Below, one piece after another: positions 55,547-64,000 of a stretch of 64,000 bases of DNA. Positions within the stretch are counted from its first letter, which is position 1; each line of letters starts with the position of its first letter. Location of the stretch: positions 124,001 through 188,000 of the forward strand of contig NZ_JAPYZZ010000006.1 in NCBI RefSeq assembly GCF_027460065.1, written 5' to 3'. Origin of the DNA: Martinezella rhizogenes. GTDB taxonomy: Bacteria; Pseudomonadota; Alphaproteobacteria; Rhizobiales; Rhizobiaceae. The translations under genes and the position numbers were made by a program. The notes beneath the pieces were generated by a model, which was not told the DNA's origin, did no database searches, and saw nothing but the letters and a program-made list of their open reading frames with translations.

Positions 55547-56890
55547 TCAGATAAAACCAAACACGTCTTTGATGCTCGCAATTTCATTATCATCGCTTCC
55601 ACCGTCTTCTAGGAATTTGGCATAACGTTCGAGCATTTCAGCAGCAGCATCGAGGATCAAAACACCAATTTGGTTAAACGCTTCACAAGGATGCGGCTCA
55701 CGGAAGCGGATATATTGGCTGCAGAAGCTAGCTCGAAACGGATCGCGAGGATCCACCATCGTGGGAGCATCTAAAAGATCTAGAACATATTGCTTCACGG
55801 CCCGAGGCTCGACAAGTTCAAATATATCAACATTGGGAGCAAAATCGGTGAGAGCAAGCCCCTTCTCTCTCGCGGAATAAGCGCACATAGCATGATCGCA
55901 GAAGAGAACAAAAACCTGGCTCAACGGCAGAGATGAGAGATTCGAGCAATTGAAAAATGTATGGAGTGCCGCTGCGCCAATATGGAGGCAGGAGCCTGGG
56001 CCGGTGTGTAGACCAAAACTCGTAACATGCCCGTTGCCATAGGCTTGCTCGCCAAGCCGGTGCAGAACCTCGAGCCGACGATGAGACTCTACTCCTACTT
56101 CCAATCGAAGAACCTTGTCACACGCGTAAACAATAGTCCCAGGCTTGTTTGCGGCGATACCAAATACAGTGCTTCCCAACAGTGCAATGTCGCGGTCAAC
56201 GGGACCAAGATGGGTCAAATCGGTGACCGCCAGTTTGGTATTCGCCGGCACGGGAGCGAATAGACGCTCGAATTTTGATTCAGGCAAGCGCGGCCCGGGA
56301 ATGCCAATTTGGTGCTTCTTCCAGTGATCTCTGAGCTCTTCCGACACGACCGAGTCGTCGCCCTTCATGAAGTTGAAGCTCTCAATCATACGGCAGCCAA
56401 GGGTGTCCGCGGCACCGTGATATTGTAGAGTAAAATGCATGGAGACCGGGTTGCCCCCGGAATTCATTCTAGGCTGAACAAAGAGATATACGACCGCACC
56501 GTCGTTGACCGCTCCTTTAACCTCTGCTTCAATCTTCTGGCGAAGAGCGTAACTCATCCCCTCAGTCGTCGCCATCATGGCGTTGGTGATATCTGGATGA
56601 CAGACGGCTGATTGATACCCGATTCCAAGATCACGAAGTGGCTTCTCGGTAGCTGCCATGGCGAGGCGCCGATTGACGGCAGGCATACGCCTGATGACCT
56701 CACCGAGGCCCCTCACCCTTTCAGGCTCCATTGCAGCAACGACATTACAGATGCCGCAAAGGCTCCTTCCGATTGCGACCTCAATCACCTCGGGAGGGTC
56801 GTTGACCGCCTTGAGCGCAGCAAGTTCTTGCTTCCAGTTGCCCTTAGGGAAGGCGACCGCGGCAGCGCACGTTGCATCGCTGGCTGGCAT
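55547..56890 (-). CDS. T-DNA protein of unknown family, candidate opine-synthesis enzyme
   Basis: 447 residues with a clean frame, ATG at 56890 and a stop in AT-rich sequence. I do not recognise the family. Conserved-looking stretches are SAVCHPDITNAMMATTEGMS, HFTLQYHGAADTLGCRMIES, HTGPGSCLHIGAAALHTFFN and VFVLFCDHAMCAYSAREKG; Cys and His are frequent. No Rossmann motif or signal peptide was seen. It lies between ORF8 and a divergent HAD phosphatase gene, in the part of Ri T-DNA where opine genes can occur. Its codon use is less AT-rich than that of the rol genes. A role in opine synthesis is inference from position. Confidence 0.7.
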   Translation of the reverse strand: MPASDATCAAAVAFPKGNWKQELAALKAVNDPPEVIEVAIGRSLCGICNVVAAMEPERVRGLGEVIRRMPAVNRRLAMAATEKPLRDLGIGYQSAVCHPDITNAMMATTEGMSYALRQKIEAEVKGAVNDGAVVYLFVQPRMNSGGNPVSMHFTLQYHGAADTLGCRMIESFNFMKGDDSVVSEELRDHWKKHQIGIPGPRLPESKFERLFAPVPANTKLAVTDLTHLGPVDRDIALLGSTVFGIAANKPGTIVYACDKVLRLEVGVESHRRLEVLHRLGEQAYGNGHVTSFGLHTGPGSCLHIGAAALHTFFNCSNLSSLPLSQVFVLFCDHAMCAYSAREKGLALTDFAPNVDIFELVEPRAVKQYVLDLLDAPTMVDPRDPFRASFCSQYIRFREPHPCEAFNQIGVLILDAAAEMLERYAKFLEDGGSDDNEIASIKDVFGFI

Positions 56891-57148
56891 GATTGCAAGA
56901 CGCAGAAAGGCACGATTTTGGATAATGAGAGGTGAATAGTTTGTGCCTCAATATGAAGTCAACGGATATGCAGGTCAACTTTGCCTTAGTTGTGCCTTCA
57001 CGCAAACATCTGTCAGCGTGGCCCATGCTGATAGTTGCCAGCCAGCTCATCTCAACCGACAGCCCATTTCACTGTCCAAAAAGTCAACTCATCCTTATTT
57101 CACACTACCTTGCATTTAAGGCTTCATTGGACAGCCTGCTACCCTCAA
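56891..57148. promoter_or_regulatory. Divergent promoter of the 447-aa gene and the HAD gene
   Basis: 258 bases between two divergent T-DNA genes, presumably a bidirectional plant promoter. No clear TATA box was assigned; TTGCATTTAAGG at 57111-57122 is a weak candidate for the plus-strand gene. Confidence 0.35.
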
Positions 57149-57982
57149 ATGCCCTTGGACATGTCTCTTACTGATCTCATTCACGACATCGAGGAACGGG
57201 TTCAACGTCAACTTGCGGATCCCGCTCTCAGAGCTCTGCTCGCCTTCGACGGCGATGGCACCACATTCAAACAAGATCGGAGCCGTCAGTGCTGGGAAAT
57301 TAATCCTGCCATCGATATCATTGAGACTTTGACCAAGATTGCCGACAAGGGGCACTACCTATTGCTCACATCCGCTCGTCACTGCGACGAAATTGCGGGC
57401 TCGCCCTTTAAAGCAATTCCGGGTATTGGCTTTCAAGGGAATGACGGGACGGTCACAATCTTCGAGGGTAAACGTCTTGAACCAGTTCTTCCACCCAATT
57501 GGGACGCTGTTCACACGGTTATGGAGAGCAAGCTCGGCAACACTCCAGGAATCCGCAGCATTCCAATGGAGCATTTCTACGGCTGTCAGATGTGGGACTC
57601 CCATCCGTGCTACCAATCAGCCGGAGATCTCCTTTCATCGCTTCTCCCGCGCATAGTAGACCCTTCCGGACGTGCTTTCCGTGCAATCGCAGTATCGGAG
57701 GGTCATTGTCTTATGCCCAACGAAACGCCCGGCAAGCGCGAAGGCTACTTCGCTTATGTCAAGCAACTCGCTCACAAGATCGGTTTTCATATTGCGTGCG
57801 GCAACGGTGAAAACGATAGGGATCTTTTGACCGCTGTTGGCAACAAGGAAAATGGCATCGCGTTCTGGGTGGGCACGCCCGACACCAAGCCCGCTGGGCC
57901 CAACGTCTTCGTTATTCCCAATGAGGATGCTCTCTCTAATATTCTCGGCGAACTCGGTGTGCTGTTTCCGGATCTGGGCTAG
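57149..57982 (+). CDS. T-DNA HAD-superfamily phosphatase, trehalose-6-phosphate-phosphatase-like
   Basis: 277-residue hydrolase. HAD motif I is LLAFDGDGTTF (Asp34, Asp36), motif II LLLTSARHCDEIAG, and motif III/IV GNGENDRDLL near residue 230. GIGFQGNDGTVTIFEG resembles the sequence after motif II in OtsB and related sugar phosphatases. Start is the ATG at 57149 or, with a better context, 57161 (GGACATG); the frame from 57035 is only read-through of the leader. Located in the T-DNA, hence plant-expressed. It would release phosphate from a sugar phosphate, possibly a step in opine synthesis (inference). Codon use is bacterial-like. Confidence 0.8.
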   Translation: MPLDMSLTDLIHDIEERVQRQLADPALRALLAFDGDGTTFKQDRSRQCWEINPAIDIIETLTKIADKGHYLLLTSARHCDEIAGSPFKAIPGIGFQGNDGTVTIFEGKRLEPVLPPNWDAVHTVMESKLGNTPGIRSIPMEHFYGCQMWDSHPCYQSAGDLLSSLLPRIVDPSGRAFRAIAVSEGHCLMPNETPGKREGYFAYVKQLAHKIGFHIACGNGENDRDLLTAVGNKENGIAFWVGTPDTKPAGPNVFVIPNEDALSNILGELGVLFPDLG

Positions 57983-58810
57983 GAGTGACTGGGGGCACGC
58001 ATCTGATTACCTGCATAATCATCTCGGAAGCCATCTGAGCCAACATTATTCTCATTTGCATAGTTTATTGCATCAAAGTTAGTTTCCTGCGTCATCCATT
58101 CCGACGAATAATTCACCAGTAATAAAATAATATTTTTGTCAACTTCAGCGTGCCAGTTATTGCATTTAATTTAGAAATGTAGAAACATTTATTGTATCTC
58201 TGCTCGTCTCCAAATCTACAATATTCGTAGAATATGTTGTATATCATGTTTTATATTATAATATATATAACGATATTCATAATACATATATTTCTATAGA
58301 TAACGTTTTTAGATAATATCCGAATGTCTATTTATATTAATACCACGGCAGTTATATTCTAGTCACCTAACGGAAAATATATTAACTAAGAATTGATATA
58401 TAGTCTTTACGCGCAGGAACGCGCGTGTGGGCAATATAATCCTGTATATTATATAAATTTATACCATGATCACTCAATTGAGGTGCCGAATCAAAAGCAG
58501 GCGATCAGTAGCTTTCACAAATAAATAAGCAGCATAAAGTCAGCATCATATACGCTGCACTAAAATACTATCTTCATATTTCTTGGAGATTTAACCCATG
58601 CGGCTACATCCACCTCGCTGATTTATCAAATCGACCGAAGCATTAGAATACTATGCTGCCAGCTATATCCTGCGTCACCCATGTGGTACTGCGATAAATC
58701 AGCCAAATTTAAAATGCAAATATTATGCCACCATGGGACAGCTGGCAATGGAACCTTTGGCATATTCATCTTCAATCGATACCTCTGTCTGATTGTCAAC
58801 GCCGATCACA
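57983..58810. other. AT-rich spacer between two T-DNA genes
   Basis: 828 bases, very AT-rich (runs of TATATA near 58250-58280), no gene. It must hold the 3' end of the HAD gene and the promoter of the next gene. An open frame from 58681 is probably leader. Confidence 0.45.
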
Positions 58811-59968
58811 ATGATGAGCGGATCTACAGCAAGGCAGCCCTCAAGAAACCTCGATCATCCCAGCCTGATCGCGGACGTCTTGGCCGACGGCATGATCCGC
58901 TATCGTTTCTTCCGCTCGGCCGGCTGGCATGAGGTTGATGCACAGGAAACTCTCGTCCATCAGGTGTTGGCGAAAATGAGAGATAAGGGCTGCTATAGCG
59001 TCATTAAGGTCGAACGTGCCCAAACAAAGGCTGTTGGGCCGGAGACAGGGGTTGCCTCGGCTCTTGAGATCGTTGACGGCGAACGAGGTCCATTCATTGC
59101 GGTTAACGGCGGGTTCTTTATTCACTACCCGAGACTATACCTAGATATCGAGCATGGAGGTCTACTGCCAGATAGCCGTCTATATCAGTCTGTCGGGGAT
59201 ACAACCCTCAGCCAGAACTACGTGTCAGTGCCTCCGGCATACAAACACGAGCTTCTCTTCCGCAAGATGAGCGATGGCAGCGGCTTCACGGCGGGTCCCT
59301 CACTGCGCGACCCCTTAGCTGTTGCAACTCCCACTTTTACGCAGATCAACACCATTCTGGGCAGATTCAGTCACTTTGCACACGATCGCTCGGGACGAAA
59401 AATTCCCAGTCCGCTGTGGGAAAGTTTCGTCAACTGGGACAAGCAGTACGACGACTTGCTCCGACGAAAAGGAACGACCGTGACCGTTGAAAACGAGAAG
59501 GAAAGCCTCGCTGAAGCCGGTAAGTTTGAATTCTATAAGGCCGACGGATCTGTTCGATACGCGGCAAGTGCGCCCGATAACAAATATATTAGATCTTATT
59601 GGGCTCGCGTCCCTGGTAACTTGGCCCACGTCATGGAGCCGAACGAGCGCTCCGGCGTCTCGCAGCATAATGATACATGGCTTTTCCACGCGTATACCTG
59701 CGATCGGGATGACGGCTTGACTATGAATGAATTCCGCACGTTGATTCAAGCTGGCGCCGTCTTCCTGGGGCTTACGCTCGATAAGATTTCGACCCAGCAG
59801 GCGTGGGCTAATGATGGAGGGCCGTCCATCTTCCAGCTTTTTGTCGCGGAAGATGGTACCATGACGTATCTCGCCCAGGGCGGTCAAAGTGAACAAAACA
59901 CCAATGCTGTGATTAATTCGCCAAGGAAGCGGCAGGTTCCTAATGCGATCGTGGCGAGGTCTCTATAG
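58811..59968 (+). CDS. T-DNA protein with phosphodiester-glycosidase (NAGPA) fold
   Basis: 385-residue protein. It has the NAGPA hallmark AVNGGFFIHYPR (about residues 97-108) and, near the C terminus, WANDGGPSIFQLF, the counterpart of the LDGGGSS motif. NAGPA enzymes split a sugar from a phosphodiester; some relatives act on other glycosides. The ATG at 58811 (doubled, ATGATG) is used; upstream TTG codons cannot start plant translation. No signal peptide is evident. The last gene before the left border, on the same strand as the HAD phosphatase. Both deal with sugar-phosphate bonds, so together they suggest a phosphorylated-sugar opine (inference). I know of no T-DNA gene described with this fold. 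Confidence 0.75.
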   Translation: MMSGSTARQPSRNLDHPSLIADVLADGMIRYRFFRSAGWHEVDAQETLVHQVLAKMRDKGCYSVIKVERAQTKAVGPETGVASALEIVDGERGPFIAVNGGFFIHYPRLYLDIEHGGLLPDSRLYQSVGDTTLSQNYVSVPPAYKHELLFRKMSDGSGFTAGPSLRDPLAVATPTFTQINTILGRFSHFAHDRSGRKIPSPLWESFVNWDKQYDDLLRRKGTTVTVENEKESLAEAGKFEFYKADGSVRYAASAPDNKYIRSYWARVPGNLAHVMEPNERSGVSQHNDTWLFHAYTCDRDDGLTMNEFRTLIQAGAVFLGLTLDKISTQQAWANDGGPSIFQLFVAEDGTMTYLAQGGQSEQNTNAVINSPRKRQVPNAIVARSL

Positions 59969-60391
59969 ATTCAATTATGCATGGGCTGAACTGTTACAGC
60001 AGACATGGGCGAACGATGGATGGATGTATTGCTTGTAGCGCTCATTGGCAAATTGACTTTTATTACAAATAAAATTCCTGTAATCGCAAACTTTTTGATA
60101 TTAAATCATTGAGTTATACAGAATTCTAATGTTATTTTATAGAAAAATTGAAATTTAAAGCAATGCGCAATGCGTTTAGATTTTTATCGGCCATAATAAA
60201 CATCAGAATCGCATACAACTTTCCATATCTCGTTTCGCTCCGGTAGGCTTCTGAGAAGAGCCAATAATGCGGTGAAAGATAAGATGCGGCGGACAACGTC
60301 TCCCTACGCGGACATACAATAACGCGCAAGAGATTCCAATATTTCCTGGTAGCGATAATCACATCTTGCAAATTCCTAGTCATCCAAGCAA
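59969..60391. other. Left end of the T-DNA without a supported gene
   Basis: 423 AT-rich bases between the NAGPA-type gene and the left border. A minus-strand frame at 60132-60383 (83 residues) is probably noise. Confidence 0.4.
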
Positions 60392-60416
60392 GTTTACATC
60401 ACGATATATCCTGCCA
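60392..60416 (-). other. T-DNA left border repeat
   Basis: 25-base border that fits the consensus perfectly: on the minus strand it begins TGGCAGGATATAT and ends TGTAAAC. It has the same orientation as the repeat at 43885-43909, so the pair defines a T-DNA of about 16.5 kb. By orientation this is the left border, consistent with ORF8 lying on this side as in other Ri T-DNAs. Confidence 0.93.
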
Positions 60417-60444
60417 GCCAGCCAGCCAGCCAGCCAGCAAGCAA
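60413..60444. repeat. GCCA tetranucleotide array adjoining the left border
   Basis: Six tandem GCCA units (60413-60436) followed by two GCAA units (60437-60444). The first unit is part of the border itself. It lies just outside the T-DNA and could be a slippage product or a transfer-related element; see findings. Confidence 0.8.
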
Positions 60445-60493
60445 GCGCCGCGTGCATCCCAGTTGGATAGAAGACGATATTCGCATTTCGGCA

Positions 60494-61168
60494 TCAATCA
60501 GCGTGCCGAGGTGATCCCTCATATGAGACCTCGCCATCGCGTCTCAGCGTTAGCCCCCATTCGGCGATCTCCAGAGCCGCATCGATCTGTCCCCTCTCCT
60601 TCAAAAGGCGCGCGAGCTGGAGGACTTCGTCAGCCGAGCGGAACCGTTTGCAGGCATATTTATGCGCATCCGCAATCCGTTCGAGCCGGACCAGCATCAT
60701 CGCATGGTCGCCATGGCACCCCGCGGCACTGGCGAGATTGAGGAATTCTTCCGTACTTCCTCTTATCTCAAGAACCCGCAATCGTGCCTCCGTCAGCCGT
60801 TTCGTCGTCCAATCGCTGTTGCCGGAGAGTGGCCAAGAGCGGCCCTGTCCAGCAAGAACCTCCTTAAGACCGAACTCGTCCCAACCCTGGTCGAGGGCGT
60901 CGATTGCGACCTGCAGATATTGATCGAGACCATATTCATCGAGCATGCCTTGCCATACGTCGAGCCGAACCATCAGATCGTCGCGCTCTTCCGGGAGGAG
61001 GTCGCTCATCAAAACTGCCTCAGCAATCCTCTGGCCGAGCACGGGAAAGAACTCATGCAGCGTCTCGTCCCAATCGGCCTGTTCATGCCATACCGGCACG
61101 AGCGTCTCGGTCACCGGCTCGAGGACATTCAACGCATTGCGTCCGTCTCCGGCGTCGAGAAAGGGCAT
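60494..61168 (-). pseudogene. Truncated helical-repeat protein gene next to the left border
   Basis: 224-residue frame whose start (MPFLDAGDGRNALNVLEPV) reads like the middle of a larger protein: the same frame stays open upstream (EAFEALIDKA). The rest is helical, TPR-like sequence (DEVLQLARLLKERGQIDAALEIAEWGL) of the kind found at the C terminus of rhizobial SWIM-zinc-finger proteins (tentative). It stops about 80 bases from the left border. The 5' part with the SWIM motif is absent, so it looks like a broken gene. Confidence 0.5.
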
Positions 61169-61179
61169 TGCCTTGTCGA

Positions 61180-61347
61180 TCAGCGCTTCAAAAGCCTCTC
61201 TTCGTAAGGGCGACTGTCGTGATCCAGATCGCAGTTCACCATGAAGCCATCAAAATTGCGAAAAAATCTCCACCCCTCCTCGGTATCTGGATCACACGCG
61301 TGGGGAATTTGATCTGGACAGGTGAGCGCCAACCTATGTTGGTGCAT
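61180..61347 (-). CDS. Short conserved-looking open frame, probable fragment
   Basis: 55 residues from an ATG at 61347 (LTCPDQIPHACDPDTEEGWRF ... MVNCDLDHDSRPYEERLL). The composition looks coding rather than random, and it lies in another frame just before the truncated gene at 60494-61168. It could be the end of a neighbouring gene, or the upstream part of the same gene after a frameshift. Not identified. Confidence 0.35.
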   Translation of the reverse strand: MHQHRLALTCPDQIPHACDPDTEEGWRFFRNFDGFMVNCDLDHDSRPYEERLLKR

Positions 61348-61866
61348 TTGAACGATAGGCTCTACACATCAAGAGACGCTGTCCGCGTCCTGATCCGTTT
61401 TCCCGAGTGATGAGCCGGACGTCTGCGACTGCTCTCAGGCCGGTCATCTTTTCTCGAAAATTCATGTCCATGTTTTCCTCAATTGTTTATCGCGCTTGCC
61501 GCTAACAACAGCATCTGGCTCCGTTCGCTAGCAGTTCGATCCAGACTCCGACGCCCGTTCATCCTCCATTACTAAATCTGCGCGCGAGGTGCACATAGTA
61601 AGTATTACTTCTTATATTTCACAATATACTGTTGCATATTTGCATTATATAAATTTAATATGTTGCAACTCCGCACCGGATTTGCTCTGACGATGCAATA
61701 CATGTAACTTCCGGCCGATTTGAACCAATATATACTTATGAAGTTGCACTTAATATTTGATGGGGCTACCGATTTTTGCGAAGTCTTCATTGCTTGAATT
61801 TGAGATCAAGTAATTGTTTTTGACGTGTCGGCAAACCATGCCAACGCTACCTTTAAGGGGGTATTC
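61348..61866. promoter_or_regulatory. Upstream region of the porin gene
   Basis: 519 bases, AT-rich in the second half (61600-61800), no supported gene. It should carry the porin promoter; AAGGGG lies just before the GTG start. Confidence 0.4.
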
Positions 61867-62955
61867 GTGAAAATCAGACATTTGCTCTTGTCGTCAGCTG
61901 CTTTGCTCGCGGCAGCTTCCGTCACACATGCCGCAGACGCAGTCGTTGCTGCCCAGCCGGAACCACTAGAATATGTTCGCATTTGCGATGCGTATGGTGC
62001 TGGCTATTTTTACATCCCCGGCACCGAAACCTGCCTTAAGATCGGCGGTTATGTCCGATCTGAAGGCTTCTGGTACAATGGCTATAATCCGACCGCCACT
62101 CTCGGCACCAAGTGGCACACCCGCGCGCACCTTCAGGTCGACACGGCTAGCGATACTGAATACGGTCCGCTGAAGACCGAAACCATTCTTCGTTGGGACT
62201 GGAACGACGGCGGCACAACCAGTACAAACCTGCTGTGGTCCTACATCAGCCTCGGTGGCTTCACCGTCGGCAAGAAGGACTCAGCCTACAACCTTTACAC
62301 CGGCTATGCCGGCGACGTCATCAACGACGACGTGATCTATGACGGTCCGTACGAACTCAACCAAATCACCTACAACTACGACGCCGGCAACGGCTTCACG
62401 GCCGTCGTCTCGCTCGAAGACAGCAACTCCGGTTCGGATTCATCTTCCTTCGGCGGCGCTTGGGTTAAAGCAAAAGCTGACCACTACGCTCCGAACGTCG
62501 TTGCCGGTGCTGGCTATAAGGCTGGCGCATGGCAGTTCCGCGTTGTCGGCGGTTACGACTCTATTGTCGAAGAAGGCGCCGTCAAGGCTCGCATCGACGC
62601 TGACTTTGGTGTCTTTTCGGCCTTCTTAATGGGTGGTTACAACACCGATGGCAAGAAGCTGAACCAGTATGCCGGCTCGAACCTGGACGCATCTGCCTGC
62701 CCAACCGGTCGTGGCGATCTATGCGGCTGGGGCGATTGGGCTGTCTGGGGCGGCGTGGGCGTTCCGATCAACAACAAGCTGAAATTTAACCTCCAACTCG
62801 CCTACACCGACTCCAAGATCTTTGCCGCAACCACGAACGTCAAGTGGTATCCGGTTAAGGATCTACTCATCGAGCCAGCCGTCTCCTACACCAGCTGGGA
62901 CTCGGTCAAGCAAGATCAGTGGGCTGGCATCCTCCGCTTCCAGCGTAGCTTCTAA
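61867..62955 (+). CDS. Outer-membrane porin, Omp2/RopA family
   Basis: Trimeric 16-strand porin of alpha-proteobacteria, 362 residues. A Sec signal (VKIRHLLLSSAALLAAASVTHAADA) precedes a mature start with AAQPEPLEYVRICDAYGAGYFYIPGTETCLKIGGYVR, the family signature with two Cys. It ends WAGILRFQRSF with the C-terminal Phe needed for outer-membrane assembly. The GTG at 61867 follows AAGGGG at good spacing and gives the signal peptide; the GTG at 61825 is less suited. Housekeeping-type gene on a plasmid, possibly a spare porin. Two hairpin terminators follow. Confidence 0.95.
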   Translation: MKIRHLLLSSAALLAAASVTHAADAVVAAQPEPLEYVRICDAYGAGYFYIPGTETCLKIGGYVRSEGFWYNGYNPTATLGTKWHTRAHLQVDTASDTEYGPLKTETILRWDWNDGGTTSTNLLWSYISLGGFTVGKKDSAYNLYTGYAGDVINDDVIYDGPYELNQITYNYDAGNGFTAVVSLEDSNSGSDSSSFGGAWVKAKADHYAPNVVAGAGYKAGAWQFRVVGGYDSIVEEGAVKARIDADFGVFSAFLMGGYNTDGKKLNQYAGSNLDASACPTGRGDLCGWGDWAVWGGVGVPINNKLKFNLQLAYTDSKIFAATTNVKWYPVKDLLIEPAVSYTSWDSVKQDQWAGILRFQRSF

Positions 62956-62985
62956 TCTTGAAATAATCCGGCCCCACCGGGTAAG

Positions 62986-63023
62986 AGAAGCCTGATATTC
63001 CAGTTCCTCAGGCTTCTTTCATT
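62986..63023 (+). terminator. Terminator hairpin after the porin gene
   Basis: AGAAGCCTGA (62986-62995) pairs perfectly with TCAGGCTTCT (63008-63017), 12-base loop, followed by TTCATT. It lies 30 bases after the porin stop. Confidence 0.75.
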
Positions 63024-63050
63024 GATCGGCTGATCTCCGGTCAAAGGCGG

Positions 63051-63084
63051 AAAGGCTCGGTTTTCCACCGGGCCTTTCTTTATT
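63051..63084 (+). terminator. Second terminator hairpin after the porin gene
   Basis: AAAGGCTCGG (63051-63060) pairs with CCGGGCCTTT (63068-63077) with one G-T mismatch, 7-base loop, followed by CTTTATT. The stem is symmetric enough to work in both directions. Confidence 0.7.
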
Positions 63085-63336
63085 GCCATGGAAATGCAAC
63101 GTCGACAGATGAGCAATCAATCAGTGACGGACTGCACCAAACTTGCGTTGCGGTCCTCGGAGTTGCCTTGAATTGCAGGGCGGTCAAAAGAACCACAACA
63201 GTTTCGCCGGCATCTCAATGAAGGCGCGTCAACAGTCACTTGTGACAAGTGAGGAAATTCGCAACCATATGAGTTGACCGGTGGAAACATGCCACATCAG
63301 TGGAGCGCCGGCGCGCCTGGTTTGTTTCTGCCCTGA
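63085..63336. other. Intergenic region, porin terminator to Nudix gene
   Basis: About 250 bases with no gene seen. Confidence 0.35.
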
Positions 63337-63831
63337 CTACCATTCAAGTTTCGCGCTAACAAATTCGATCGCGAAGTCGCGGACATTGGCGATCAACAGC
63401 TTCAAATCTGGCTCTTCGACGGCGGCGGCGGCGGCGGCAGGGGAGAACCAGCGCAACTCCCGTTCATCCTTTTCCGGAAAAACGCGGTCAAGTTCGAGGA
63501 CGCTCAGCAGATGGACCTGGACGATCAGCAATTTGCTGATTTCGTCGTCGAGCCTCTTCCTGTAGGTATAATAGCCATAAGGCTTTTTCCTCACAAACCC
63601 CCGCACGCCGGCCTCCTCCCAGGCCTCAAGCCTTGCCACCTCATGAGGCCGCTTCTTCGGCATGCTCCAGCCTTTTGGAATGATCCAGCGTCGGGTGTCG
63701 CGGCTTGTAATCAGGAGCACTTGAATCGGTTCGTCGTCACCCGCCACATGTCTGAAGCAAAGAGCCGCTATTTGTTTCTCCGGCAATGGCGATCGACGAT
63801 CGGTCTTGTCACTCATGATCTTGCTAGCCAT
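63337..63831 (-). CDS. Nudix hydrolase
   Basis: Nudix-fold pyrophosphatase of about 164 residues, similar to the DIPP/NudF-like group that acts on diphosphoinositol polyphosphates or dinucleoside polyphosphates. The Nudix box reads WIIPKGWSMPKKRPHEVARLEAWEEAGVRG, with the AxxEAxEEAGV helix intact. The start is uncertain: ATG at 63831 (MASKIMSD) or 63816; the open frame reaches 63984. An alanine run precedes the C-terminal helix (SPAAAAAAVEEPD). Confidence 0.85.
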   Translation of the reverse strand: MASKIMSDKTDRRSPLPEKQIAALCFRHVAGDDEPIQVLLITSRDTRRWIIPKGWSMPKKRPHEVARLEAWEEAGVRGFVRKKPYGYYTYRKRLDDEISKLLIVQVHLLSVLELDRVFPEKDERELRWFSPAAAAAAVEEPDLKLLIANVRDFAIEFVSAKLEW

Positions 63832-64000
63832 CACGACGCGCAACATAGCACTGTGGCTCGACAACGCTTCACTGAACGAGAAGACTTTCGATGTGGCGGC
63901 GATCGTATGGACCATTTCGTCATACCGCCGCGCACCTTCAGAGAGCGTAACTCGTTCACGATCGAAGTAGTCCCAGAGGACCAAGACGCAAACGGCTCAT

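Noticed and set aside
60413..60444. CRISPR-like repeat
   Set aside because: Units are four bases long and contiguous, without spacers; it is a microsatellite. No CRISPR array or cas gene was seen in the window.

Overview
The window is part of a root-inducing (Ri-type) virulence plasmid of Rhizobium rhizogenes or a close Agrobacterium/Rhizobium relative. The evidence is a complete T-DNA with rolA, rolB, rolC, rolD, ORF8, ORF13 and ORF14, bounded by two 25-base border repeats in the same orientation (right border 43885-43909, left border 60392-60416). Around it lie VirF-like effectors, tzs, vir boxes and opine-type uptake and degradation operons. The strain cannot be named from sequence alone.

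Layout: 1-18.2 kb is a catabolic island. It has a chemoreceptor (cut by the window edge), two closely similar DeoR regulators, and a ten-gene minus-strand operon: amidase, ABC importer, DeoR, M20 hydrolase, two APH/choline-kinase-like proteins and an IMPase-type phosphatase. A divergent plus-strand group holds an N-formylglutamate-amidohydrolase-like enzyme and ethanolamine ammonia-lyase EutBC. Similar TGTGTGG-type motifs recur in the control regions. 18.2-25.1 kb is a host-manipulation island: three VirF-like F-box effectors with R-rich C termini, two good vir boxes, and a cytokinin cassette tzs-idi-LOG followed by a TetR regulator. 25.2-32.6 kb is a mobile and accessory stretch: an IS66 element with intact ends and an exact 8-base target duplication but a frameshifted tnpC, a TetR-gene remnant, a Fic-fold protein lacking the motif histidine, a PPP-family phosphatase and an IS110-family transposase. 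32.8-42.7 kb is an octopine/nopaline-type operon: importer, three-part opine oxidase, decayed arginase, opine dehydrogenase and ornithine cyclodeaminase, divergent from a LysR regulator with an ATAA-N7-TTAT operator. 43.0-43.6 kb is an IS66 remnant next to the right border.

The T-DNA (about 16.5 kb) carries the rol set on its right side. On its left side are three genes that I cannot match to a known opine synthase: a 447-aa protein of unknown family, a trehalose-phosphatase-like HAD enzyme, and a phosphodiester-glycosidase (NAGPA)-fold protein. They are the best candidates for a new opine pathway. The 3-15 kb operon, with its kinases, phosphatase and amide hydrolases, is a possible matching bacterial catabolic system. 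Beyond the left border are a truncated gene, a porin with two terminators and a Nudix hydrolase.

All functions are inferred from motifs and remembered family sequences; no searches were run.
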